A DNA stretch of 30,047 nt from Planctomycetota bacterium (GTDB lineage Bacteria > Planctomycetota > Planctomycetia > Pirellulales > Pirellulaceae), in NCBI GenBank assembly GCA_026692885.1, contig JAPLNJ010001149.1, positions 1 through 30,047 of the forward strand. Direction: 5' to 3'. Positions 13,268-20,326 of the stretch are shown piece by piece. The notes beneath the pieces are model-generated. The model was not told the DNA's origin. It was given only the letters and a program-made list of their open reading frames with translations, and did no database searches. The stretch's first letter is position 1, and each line of letters opens with the position of its first letter. A program made the position numbers and the translations under genes.

Positions 13268-13669
13268 ATGGCCAAGAAGAAACCTTCTCAAAAAGCGTTG
13301 GCGGGGCTGTGCCACCAAATCGATAGCGAGGACGGCATCGATCCGCGTGAGACGCCGCGGACCCGCCGCATGCGCTCAGACGAACGCAAGGACCGCCAAC
13401 TCTGCAGCCAAGTGGCCGATACCTTGGCCGTGGTGTTCAGCGGGGTGTGCTCCGATGAGGTGCTGCAAGCGATGCAAGTCGTCTCGGTGCAACCGGCGCC
13501 CAATGCCACCCAACTCCTGGTGACCGTGCGGGCCGGGCTGCCCGGAGAGACGTTGGATCCGGACGTGGTCCAGGAACATCTCGCCCGGGCCAGCGGCATG
13601 CTGCGAGCCGAGGTGACGGCTGCGATCACGCGCAAGCGTGCCCCGAAGCTGATCTTCGCAGTCCTTTGA
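13268..13669 (+). CDS. RbfA-like (ribosome-binding factor A) protein
   Basis: The product is 133 aa. The ATG has AGGA about 7 nt upstream and lies 33 nt after rtcB, so it is probably in the same operon. After a basic N-terminus (MAKKKPSQKA) the residues RKDRQLCSQVADTLAVVFSG, LQAMQVVSVQPAPNATQLLV and MLRAEVTAAITRKRAPKLIF follow the RbfA fold: KH-like helix, strands, then 'LR..va..i..r..P.L.F'. RbfA binds the 30S subunit during 16S rRNA 5'-end maturation. Canonical rbfA normally sits with nusA-infB, so this may be a second, specialised copy or the genome's only one; the window cannot decide. The pairing with RtcB suggests a shared rRNA-processing role (inference). Confidence 0.7.
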   Translation: MAKKKPSQKALAGLCHQIDSEDGIDPRETPRTRRMRSDERKDRQLCSQVADTLAVVFSGVCSDEVLQAMQVVSVQPAPNATQLLVTVRAGLPGETLDPDVVQEHLARASGMLRAEVTAAITRKRAPKLIFAVL

Positions 13670-13723
13670 CGATTCGCGGCTTGTCTCCCTCAGCCTTGGC
13701 TGTAGGGTGCTGACGCTAGACAG

Positions 13724-13920
13724 TTTTTCGGGTGATTCGCGTAAAAAATGAGACTTAACGGTTCAGCAGGGACGGGGCGCTAGACAAGGGGTCAGACGTA
13801 CAGATTTCAGTTTTCGCGGTCGTGTGCCCAAACACATAGAAAGTCTGCTGCCCGCGAAAACTTAATTCTGTACGTCTGACCCCAGGTGCGCGTTCCTTCT
13901 CGGCGAAACCGCTAACCCCC
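13724..13920. repeat. Hairpin element B downstream of the rtcB operon
   Basis: The core (13788-13883, also 96 bp) is bounded by GGGGTCAGACGTACAG and CTGTACGTCTGACCCC, with inner arms CAGTTTTCGCGG / CCCGCGAAAACTTAA. The left flank (TTTTTCGGGTGATTCGCG, AATGAGACTTAACGGTTCAG) parallels that of element A. Elements A and B have the same size and layout and bracket the three-gene operon. Confidence 0.65.
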
Positions 13921-13924
13921 TTTC

Positions 13925-14752
13925 TTGACACCGACTACCCCGAAATCCGTTTGGTACTGGCTCATCGCGGATTTCCACTACTGCAACTTCCTTTTGAATG
14001 GAGGTATCGATGAAGACTGGGGCGACTTGGACGGCGGCCGGATGGTCGTTGTGGCTGTTTCCGAGTTGCGCGAGCTGACGCAGGCCGGCGCGGATGAACA
14101 GGACGTTGATCCCGTCTTCAGTCCGGACGGCAAACGGGTTCTGTTCACCTCGACGCGAGGTGGCGAAACCGGGATCTGGCGGATGACGCTAGACAGCTCG
14201 AAGCCGGAACGGATCTGCGACGGCGATCAGGCGGAATGGTCTCCCGACGGGGCGCAGATCGTGCTGCGGCGTGAGGAACAGATGTGGACCCGCGCGTTGA
14301 CGACCGGCCGCGAGCAACGCCTGAGCCCTCAAGATTGGCCGCACTGCTCCGGTCCCGCCTGGAGCCCGGACGGCCGGCAGATCGCCTTCGCCTGCCGCTG
14401 GGAAGCCGGCAATGCGGTCTTCCGGGTCGCGGCCACCGGCGACCAACCGCAGCCGGTTTATGACAAGCAAGGGGCCTGCGAGCCGCACTGGTCCCCCGAC
14501 GGCAAACGGTTGGTCTACGAAACCGAGACGCATCTTTACACCATTGACCCCGACGGGAAGAAGAACCGTCCGGTGACGTTTTTTGGCGGCGTCCAGCGGT
14601 ATGGGCGTTTCAGCCCCGACGGGAAGTGGATCGTCTATTGCCAAGGCGTCTCGGAGCGTGGGCCGTGGGAGCTGTACCGGATTCCGGCCACGGGCGGCAC
14701 CCCGATCCGGCTGACCGAAGAAGGCTCCGATCTGACCCCGGACTGGAAGTGA
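13925..14752 (+). CDS. TolB-like beta-propeller protein (PD40 repeats), apparent 5' frameshift
   Basis: The reading frame holds five PD40/WD40-like blades with SPDG turns: VDPVFSPDGKRVLFTS, AEWSPDGAQIVL, PAWSPDGRQIAFA, PHWSPDGKRLVYE and GRFSPDGKWIVYC, ending DLTPDWK. TolB-type propellers bind proteins or peptides in the periplasm. The listed start (TTG at 13925) is doubtful: it has no ribosome binding site, and the first ~40 residues look non-coding. In another frame, ATG 14010 has a perfect GGAGGT and encodes MKTGATWTAAGWSLWLFPSC, a lipoprotein-like signal peptide, then hits TGA at about 14078. One base change in frame around 14060-14078 would join it to ELTQAGADEQ. So the true gene is probably 14010-14752 with a frameshift (mutation or sequence error). 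The next gene starts 23 nt downstream. Confidence 0.7.
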   Translation: MTPTTPKSVWYWLIADFHYCNFLLNGGIDEDWGDLDGGRMVVVAVSELRELTQAGADEQDVDPVFSPDGKRVLFTSTRGGETGIWRMTLDSSKPERICDGDQAEWSPDGAQIVLRREEQMWTRALTTGREQRLSPQDWPHCSGPAWSPDGRQIAFACRWEAGNAVFRVAATGDQPQPVYDKQGACEPHWSPDGKRLVYETETHLYTIDPDGKKNRPVTFFGGVQRYGRFSPDGKWIVYCQGVSERGPWELYRIPATGGTPIRLTEEGSDLTPDWK

Positions 14753-14775
14753 GGCCTTTACCGAAAGGTGAGTAC

Positions 14776-15912
14776 ATGGGAACCCTGCCCGCATCCGACG
14801 ACTTCACATCCGAAGTTCCCTCCGACCGGACGTCGCTGATCGATGACCAGCGGATCGCCGACATTGTTCCGCTACCGCCGCCGGCGCATTTGATCCGCTT
14901 CTTCCCAGTCCAGGGGACGCCGGTCGAATCGCTGATTGCCCGGACTCGCGACGGCATCCAGCAAATCCTGCGGGGCGAGTCGGACCGGTTCCTGGTCGTC
15001 ATCGGCCCGTGCTCGATCCACGACCCCGTCGCGGCCGTGGAGTACGCCCGACGCTTGGCGGCCGTCCGCGCTCGCCTGGCCGACGATTTGGAGATCGTGA
15101 TGCGAGTTTACTTCGAGAAGCCGCGTACGACGGTCGGCTGGAAGGGCCTGATCAACGACCCCTACCTGGACGGTACGTTCCGCATCAATGAGGGCCTGCG
15201 CATCGCCCGTGACCTGTTGCTCCAGATCCACCACCTCGGAGTGCCCGCGGGTTCTGAGTTCCTGGACACCATCTCGCCGCAATACATCGGCGACCTGATC
15301 AGCTGGGGGGCGATCGGCGCCCGTACAACCGAATCGCAAGTACATCGCGAACTCGCGTCGGGGCTGTCGGCGCCGATCGGATTCAAGAATGGTACTGACG
15401 GAAACGTCAAGGTTGCGCTGGACGCAATCGTCGCTGCCAGGCAACAGCACCACTTCCTCTCGGTCCACAAGAACGGCCAGGTGGCGATCGTCGCGACGCG
15501 TGGGAACCACGACTGCCATCTGATCTTACGCGGCGGCCTGGCGCCGAACTACGACCCGGAGAGCGTGGCTGCGGCCTGCGCGGCGTTGGTCGCGGCGGAC
15601 CTCCCGGAACGGTTGATGATTGACTGCTCGCATGCCAACACGAGCAAGCAGTACCGGCGGCAATTGGACGTCGCGGAGGCCGTCGGCGCGCAACTCGCAC
15701 AAGGCCATCGGCACATCTTCGGCGTGATGGTGGAATCGCACCTGCGGGAAGGTCGACAAGACCTAGTGCCTGGGAGACCGCTCGTCTACGGCCAAAGCAT
15801 CACGGACGCCTGCCTCGGCTGGGAGGATTCGATCACGCTGCTCGAGTCCCTGGCGGAGCACGTACGAGGGCGCCGAGATGTGCTCCGCCGCTCGGGTGGC
15901 CCCCTGTCGTGA
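14776..15912 (+). CDS. 3-deoxy-7-phosphoheptulonate (DAHP) synthase, class I alpha
   Basis: The ATG has AAGGTGAG at good spacing. The product is 378 aa, slightly longer than E. coli AroF/G/H (~350). It condenses phosphoenolpyruvate and erythrose 4-phosphate, the first step of the shikimate pathway. Diagnostic blocks are VIGPCSIHD, YFEKPRTTVGWKGLINDP, GARTTESQVHRELASG, IGFKNGTDG, DCSHANTSKQYRRQ and FGVMVESHLREGRQD, including the metal-binding Cys, His, Glu and Asp residues of the family. The N-terminal extension (about 30 residues) corresponds to the regulatory N-terminal strand region of type I alpha enzymes, so feedback inhibition is plausible. I cannot tell which isoform (aroF, aroG or aroH) it corresponds to. 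It follows the propeller gene closely and is convergent with rpsI. Confidence 0.93.
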   Translation: MGTLPASDDFTSEVPSDRTSLIDDQRIADIVPLPPPAHLIRFFPVQGTPVESLIARTRDGIQQILRGESDRFLVVIGPCSIHDPVAAVEYARRLAAVRARLADDLEIVMRVYFEKPRTTVGWKGLINDPYLDGTFRINEGLRIARDLLLQIHHLGVPAGSEFLDTISPQYIGDLISWGAIGARTTESQVHRELASGLSAPIGFKNGTDGNVKVALDAIVAARQQHHFLSVHKNGQVAIVATRGNHDCHLILRGGLAPNYDPESVAAACAALVAADLPERLMIDCSHANTSKQYRRQLDVAEAVGAQLAQGHRHIFGVMVESHLREGRQDLVPGRPLVYGQSITDACLGWEDSITLLESLAEHVRGRRDVLRRSGGPLS

Positions 15913-15940
15913 CCACCCTGCACAAGACAAACACAAGCGA

Positions 15941-16354
15941 TTAACGCTTGGAGAACTGCGTTCCGCGACGAGCGCCGTGCAATCCGTACTTCTTACGTTC
16001 CTTCATGCGCGAATCGCGCGTCAAGAAACTGCCGCTGCGCAAGGGCGGGAAGAGTTCCGCATCGAAGGCGAGCAGCGCACGCGCCAGGCCCATGCGGCAA
16101 GCGCCGGCTTGCCCGGTGGTGCCACCGCCATTGACCCGAATGTTGATGTCGACCCCGCTACGCTTGCCGACGGCATCCAAGACATCCACCACCGCGCGAC
16201 GGTCTTTGTCGAGCACAAAGTACTCTTCAAAAGCCCGCTTGTTGATCTTGATAATCCCGCTGCCGGCCCGCACACGAACGCGAGCGACCGAACTCTTGCG
16301 GCGCCCGGTGCCCAGTGCTTCCCCGGTAATTTTGTCGATCTTTCCCTGTGCCAT
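15941..16354 (-). CDS. rpsI: 30S ribosomal protein S9
   Basis: The product is 137 aa, typical for uS9. It has TGRRKSSVARVRVRAGSG near the N-terminus, RVNGGGTTGQAGACRMGLAR in the middle, and the conserved basic tail LTRDSRMKERKKYGLHGARR followed by GTQFSKR; the final K-R is the tail that contacts P-site tRNA. It lies 18 nt downstream of rplM on the minus strand, the conserved L13-S9 operon order. Its stop faces the DAHP synthase stop (28-nt gap) with no obvious terminator. Confidence 0.97.
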   Translation of the reverse strand: MAQGKIDKITGEALGTGRRKSSVARVRVRAGSGIIKINKRAFEEYFVLDKDRRAVVDVLDAVGKRSGVDINIRVNGGGTTGQAGACRMGLARALLAFDAELFPPLRSGSFLTRDSRMKERKKYGLHGARRGTQFSKR

Positions 16355-16372
16355 AGCTTTTCGTCCGTCCCG

Positions 16373-16795
16373 CTACTTGATTCCCAATTTGATCGCTTCA
16401 GGTTGCTGCGCTTGATGCGGATGCTCGGTCCCCGCATAGACCTTCAACTTGGTTAGCATCTTTCGTCCGAGCTTGCTCTTGGGCAACATCCTGCGGACGG
16501 CTTCGCTCAGAATATCCTCCGGACGCTTGGCACGCCGTTCGGCGGCCGTCTCCGAGCGCAGTCCCGTATACCCCGTAAACCAGGTATACTCCTTGTTGTC
16601 CCATTTCCTTCCGGTAAAGACGATCTTCTCGACGTTGATCACAACCACAAAATCACCGGTGTCGACGTGTGGCGTGTACGTGGGCCGATGCTTTCCCATC
16701 AGGATCGTGGCGATATCGCTTGCAAGGCGCCCCACGATTTTGTCGTGGGCATCGACCAACCACCATTTCTGGGTCAGTTCACCGGGTTTGGCCAT
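16373..16795 (-). CDS. rplM: 50S ribosomal protein L13
   Basis: The product is 140 aa, standard length for uL13. The start at ATG 16795 (MAKPGELTQKWWLVDAHDK) was chosen by family length; no strong Shine-Dalgarno precedes it. Key blocks are WWLVDAHDKIVGRLASDIA, GDFVVVINVEKIVFTGRKWD, and AVRRMLPKSKLGRKMLTKLK followed by VYAGTEHPH. L13 binds 23S rRNA early in 50S assembly. It is first in the operon with rpsI and is transcribed from the promoter at 16890-16918, giving a leader of roughly 90 nt. Confidence 0.97.
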   Translation of the reverse strand: MAKPGELTQKWWLVDAHDKIVGRLASDIATILMGKHRPTYTPHVDTGDFVVVINVEKIVFTGRKWDNKEYTWFTGYTGLRSETAAERRAKRPEDILSEAVRRMLPKSKLGRKMLTKLKVYAGTEHPHQAQQPEAIKLGIK

Positions 16796-16889
16796 GTAAG
16801 TCTTTGTGGCAGGCAAGTTCCAACCTCCGACGCTCTTCGAGGGCGTCAATTCGTACCGATCAGCTCCAGCAAATTCCGCAAAGAGAGAA

Positions 16890-16918
16890 AGTCTACAGAT
16901 CCTTGGTCTTTGTTTCAA
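16890..16918 (-). promoter_or_regulatory. rplM: Sigma70 promoter of rplM-rpsI
   Basis: On the minus strand, TTGAAA (16918-16913) and TAGACT (16895-16890) are separated by exactly 17 nt and lie about 95 nt upstream of the rplM ATG. Both hexamers are close to consensus. The ~90-nt leader could carry regulation, but no specific structure was recognised. Confidence 0.7.
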
Positions 16919-17206
16919 GGGTCACGCGGGAACAAAACTCGCGTTGTCTGGCAGGCAAGACCAGGGGCGACGGATTCCGGCGCCCCGATTCGGCGGATAC
17001 CAAGGTGGGATGTTTCATCGGCCCATTGTCAACCACGAGACACGTCATTCCGTAGAAAAGCGGTTGGTTTTCCTTTCCACTCGGCAAGCGACTGGCCACT
17101 TCTGACTATCGCCTGGGAAGTCTCGCTGTAGTCTCGGAATGGACATAAACAGCAATGCAGTAACTACTTAGAGTGAAGCTTCGCGGGTGAGGCAATGGCT
17201 TACTCG

Positions 17207-17324
17207 GAGGCTGTGAAAGAATCAAATTGGCCGACGATGCTTGCACAAGGTGTAGGGTGGGCTGTGCCCGCCATGCACAATCAGTTGGGGTGGGCACAGC
17301 CCACCCTACGATTTTTTCACAGCC
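17207..17324. mobile_element. 118-bp MITE-like element, copy 2 (inverted relative to 10125-10244)
   Basis: Reverse-complemented, it matches copy 1 from end to end: GGCTGTGAAAAAATCGTAGG at one end, ACACCTTGTGCAAGCA inside, ATTTGATTCTTTCACAGCC at the other end. The loop region differs most. It lies upstream of the metallopeptidase-like gene. A frame running through it (from 17195) is an accidental extension of that gene. Confidence 0.8.
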
Positions 17325-17341
17325 GGCTGAAAAGACTCGAG

Positions 17342-17466
17342 AATGCCCCCGGCTTGCCCGGGGGATCGTTACGGTTCACGCTACAGCCCGTCTCAGATGA
17401 CCTTGCACCGATGCTAGCTGTTCCGAGCAACGAACGTGAGGCACCCCCGGGCAAGCCGGGGGCATT
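17342..17466. repeat. Inverted repeat with 23-bp perfect arms
   Basis: The arms at 17342-17364 and 17444-17466 are exact complements, with core TGCCCCCGGCTTGCCCGGGG. Each arm is itself nearly palindromic (CCCCGGCTTGCCCGGGG). The 79-nt loop has no coding signal. It sits between the MITE-like copy and the peptidase gene start, and may influence the 5' leader. Confidence 0.75.
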
Positions 17467-17533
17467 TTACTTACAATTGGACTTTCCCAGCAGGCTCCTC
17501 CGGCTTGCGGTTAAACAAGGTTTTTTCCAAAGA

Positions 17534-18643
17534 ATGGCGCAGTTCAACCGGCTGGTTCTCACGACAACTCTGGCACTGGCGACCGCGATTACGTTGGTGG
17601 GGAGTTCTAGGTTGCCTAGGAAATGGGAGGGCGAAGATCCTGCTGAGCCTTGGGCAGCGCGCGGCTTGGCAGTCGCCTCGTTCTCCCAGCCTTACGTTCC
17701 ATGGACAGCACAAGACTCAATCCGTTTGAGGTCGGCCTGCGACGAAAGAGCCGCCGAACTGCGAAGTCAGTCACGCGGTCAGCTAGCGGTGCTGGTGCGT
17801 GCCCCCTGGATCCTCGCGGGCGAAGCGACCGCTGCCGAACTTCAGACGACCTACGAAGTCACGATCGAGCCCGTGTGGCGCGCGATGTCGCGAGAATATT
17901 TCCATACGGCTCCGGATCGGCCGATCACCGTGTTGTTGTGCTCCACGGAACGAGCCTATCGAGATTGGGCGGAGCAGCTGTTCTTCGATCGCGACGTTTC
18001 TCGCTTTGGGTACTACAAGCCAGGTCGTCGCACGATTGTCGTCAATCTGGCCGAGGGCACCGGCGCCCTGCTCCACGAAATGACGCACGCACTCATGGCC
18101 TGTGATTTCCCCGACGCGCCCCTCTGGTTCGAGGAAGGCTTGGCCAGCCTCCACGAGGCCGCAGGACTGGAGGTGAGTGCCCAGGGAACGAGTCTGAAAG
18201 GGCGGGTGAACTGGCGGCTGCAAATCCTGAGACGATCGATCCGTAACGGACGACCGCCCTGTCTCCAGACGCTGTTTCAGGTCCGCGAGCTGCGCGGCCC
18301 GGATGAAGCCATCCGGTATGCGGAAGCCCGCTACTTCTGCCTGTTCCTGCAAGACGAGAACCTGCTGACTGCATACTACCAGCGACTTCGTCACAGTGGC
18401 GACAGGGATCCCCGGGGGGAGCATGCCTTGAAAGAGATCTTGTCAGACGCCAGTTGGACCGCACTGGATGCCCGGTTCCTCCGCTGGCTCTCGTCACTTG
18501 AAGATGTCACGCGGCCTGGTTCCCACGCTCTGCGTGGGAACCCAAGCTTTCGACGCTCCGCGTCGCACGGATGGACGCAGAGCGTCCAAACTGGCGTTCC
18601 CACGCAGAGCGTGGGAACGAGTGAACCTGATCTTCCTTGGTAG
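17534..18643 (+). CDS. Exported zinc metallopeptidase-like protein (HExxH)
   Basis: The ATG at 17534 was chosen because it begins a signal peptide (MAQFNRLVLTTTLALATAIT); the frame is open further upstream, but only through two repeats. The product is 369 aa. Residues 181-185 are HEMTH, the HExxH zinc site, followed by LWFEEGLASLHE, where Glu200/201 supplies the third ligand as in gluzincin 'peptidase MA-like' families. A preceding block, RPITVLLCSTERAYRDWAEQ, fits the same families. It probably acts in the periplasm or outside the cell; the substrate is unknown. The last ~41 residues (from about 329, PGSHALRGNPSFRRS onwards) are encoded by the repeat at 18519-18618 and so are probably not original; the ancestral protein likely ended near LRWLSSLEDV. 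Confidence 0.75.
   Translation: MAQFNRLVLTTTLALATAITLVGSSRLPRKWEGEDPAEPWAARGLAVASFSQPYVPWTAQDSIRLRSACDERAAELRSQSRGQLAVLVRAPWILAGEATAAELQTTYEVTIEPVWRAMSREYFHTAPDRPITVLLCSTERAYRDWAEQLFFDRDVSRFGYYKPGRRTIVVNLAEGTGALLHEMTHALMACDFPDAPLWFEEGLASLHEAAGLEVSAQGTSLKGRVNWRLQILRRSIRNGRPPCLQTLFQVRELRGPDEAIRYAEARYFCLFLQDENLLTAYYQRLRHSGDRDPRGEHALKEILSDASWTALDARFLRWLSSLEDVTRPGSHALRGNPSFRRSASHGWTQSVQTGVPTQSVGTSEPDLPW
18519..18618. repeat. Hairpin-rich repeat type C, copy 1
   Basis: GTTCCCACGCTCTGCGTGGGAAC at the left, a middle hairpin GACGCTCCGCGTC, GGACGCAGAGCGTCC, and GTTCCCACGCAGAGCGTGGGAAC at the right. The two ends are inverted copies, and each is itself a hairpin. The same family recurs at 21080-21189. 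This copy lies inside the 3' end of the peptidase frame. Confidence 0.8.
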
Positions 18644-18698
18644 GTTGGCCTTTCCAGGCTGACGTTCATTCCGCGTCAGGCTGGAAAGCCTGACCTAC
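18640..18698. repeat. Hairpin repeat type D, copy 1
   Basis: GTAGGTTGGCCTTTCCAGGC...GACG and CGTCAGGCTGGAAAGCCTGACCTAC form 25-nt arms with 21 matches. The right arm (GCGTCAGGCTGGAAAGCC) is identical in the second copy at 21248-21296. It starts just before the stop of the peptidase frame. Confidence 0.75.
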
Positions 18699-18830
18699 TT
18701 GGCTGCGGCTTCGCCGCCCAACGTGAAAATTTCGGTCGGCCGGTGTACACTGACGGCCATCGCGATCGAGCCGCTTCGGCCAGACAACTCATGATTTAAG
18801 CAACGCCCACCCCAACCCAAGGAGTTGACC

Positions 18831-20138
18831 GTGTCCTGGAAGCCGACAACCCTCTGGCAAATCATCTGTCGCAGTTGGACCACACCAACCTTCGGGTTGC
18901 TCGCGTTGTCCCTGATCGCCACTCCGTCTCGCGGCGCAACACCCGTGCTGGCCGTACCGGCCAGCGAGGCCCCGCAACACGTGACGGCCCCCTGGCCCAA
19001 GGACGCCCAGGGTGAACCGACGGGAGGCTGGGAGCTCGTTGAGACCGGTGAAGACTCGAAGGCCCCGGTAGCCATGCAGCGGACGGCCCAAGTCGCTGCC
19101 GACGGCACGGTGGCCGACGAACACGGCGCATTGTTGGCCACCCTTCCGCCGAAATCCGGCGTGCAGGCCAATCGCAGTTTCACGCTACGGCCTCGTGCCG
19201 CCAAGCAGGCTGCAGCGTTTTCCCTGTTTCGCTTCGAAGACAGCGGCGAGAAATCGGTGAAGCTCTGGGAAGGCGAGCGGCCTCTGTTCGTCTACAATCA
19301 CGGTGTGATCACCAACGAGAAGGTGGTGGAGCAGGATCGTCGTGGGGCGCGGGCCTGCTACGTGCATCCGGTCTGGGGCTTGAACGGCGAGGTGCTCACC
19401 GACGACTTTCCCGCCGACCACTATCACCATCACGGGATTTTCTGGGCTTGGCCGCATGTGCTGATCGAAGGCACGGAATACGACCTCTGGACGTACAACA
19501 ATATTCAGCCGAAGTTCGTCCGCTGGCTGTATCGCCAAACCGGCCCGGCGGCCGCCGTGTTGGCTGTCGAGAACGGCTGGTTCGTCGGCGACAAACAGGT
19601 CCTGACCGAGCGTGTCTGGCTGCGCGCCTTCCGCAGCGGTGAGGACGAACGCTCGCTGGACATCGCGATGGTCCTGATCCCTGGTGATCGGCCGGTGACC
19701 TTACGGGGCGCCGAGGGCAAGAGCTACGGCGGTCTGACGATGCGGTTTGATGTCTGGCCGCGCCGCGACTCGGCCGTCCGAGCACCCGGGCACACGGTCC
19801 GCCTGACGGGTGACTCGCTGGCCGCGCCGGAAGATCTTTCCAACACCCGCTTGCCCTGGGCGGATCTGAGTGCTCAGTTCCCAGGCAGCCCGCAGCGCAG
19901 CGGCGCCGCGGTCTTTGTGCATCCTGGCCATCCGGATCATCCGCCCAGTTGGCTGACGCGCTGTTACGGCGTCCTCTGCGTCGGTTATCCGGGCGTGGAC
20001 GCCCGGACGTTCGAGGCCGGCGTGCCATTCCGCTTGGACTACCGAGTCTGGGTCCACAAGAGCGAGGTCGACCAGGAGCGTCTCGGCCGGCACTACGAAG
20101 CGTACGGTGCGGGCGCCAAGGCGAGTTGGAAACCCTAG
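18831..20138 (+). CDS. Exported DUF6807 (PmoA-like) family protein
   Basis: The GTG at 18831 lies 6 nt after AAGGAG; the TTG at 18825 abuts that site and is less likely. The product is 435 aa with an N-terminal hydrophobic segment (FGLLALSLIATPSRGATPVL), probably a signal peptide. The family's central histidine-rich block is present: FPADHYHHHGIFWAWPHV, followed by YDLWTYNNIQPKFVRWLYRQ. A late block has PSWLTRCYGVLCVGYPG, and the end is FRLDYRVWVHKSEVDQERL. DUF6807/PmoA-like proteins are frequent in planctomycetes and Verrucomicrobia near sugar-degradation genes; the biochemical role is not established. Its TAG stop lies within the terminal repeat of the element at 20135-20265. Confidence 0.85.
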   Translation: MSWKPTTLWQIICRSWTTPTFGLLALSLIATPSRGATPVLAVPASEAPQHVTAPWPKDAQGEPTGGWELVETGEDSKAPVAMQRTAQVAADGTVADEHGALLATLPPKSGVQANRSFTLRPRAAKQAAAFSLFRFEDSGEKSVKLWEGERPLFVYNHGVITNEKVVEQDRRGARACYVHPVWGLNGEVLTDDFPADHYHHHGIFWAWPHVLIEGTEYDLWTYNNIQPKFVRWLYRQTGPAAAVLAVENGWFVGDKQVLTERVWLRAFRSGEDERSLDIAMVLIPGDRPVTLRGAEGKSYGGLTMRFDVWPRRDSAVRAPGHTVRLTGDSLAAPEDLSNTRLPWADLSAQFPGSPQRSGAAVFVHPGHPDHPPSWLTRCYGVLCVGYPGVDARTFEAGVPFRLDYRVWVHKSEVDQERLGRHYEAYGAGAKASWKP

Positions 20139-20265
20139 TGCGTCGTCAAGGCTTAAGCTTGGGGTGACCGCTGCGGTGGCGTAAGCTTCCAGCTTGCGTT
20201 TGACGCGATGAATCGAAAGGCAAGCAGGATGCTTACCCCACTTTTTAGCCTTGAAGACGCACTAG
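20135..20265. mobile_element. 131-bp MITE-like element with CTAGTGCGTC ends
   Basis: CTAGTGCGTCGTCAAGGCTTA at the left and TAGCCTTGAAGACGCACTAG at the right are inverted with two differences. Internal sub-repeats are GCGTAAGCTTCCAGCTTGCG and GCAAGCAGGATGCTTACC. The TAG at 20136-20138 that ends the DUF6807 gene belongs to the left end. No second copy in this window. Confidence 0.65.
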
Positions 20266-20326
20266 GCCAGAACGGCTATAATTCCGGGGACGCTTGCCGT
20301 CCGCCGACCCTACGGAGACCACGACC

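Noticed and set aside
15407..15700. Minus-strand frames inside the DAHP synthase gene
   Set aside because: They are antisense to highly conserved enzyme motifs and rich in Arg/Pro, typical shadows.
17195..17533. N-terminal extension of the metallopeptidase gene
   Set aside because: The extension is translated from the MITE-like element and the 17342-17466 inverted repeat; the signal peptide begins at 17534.
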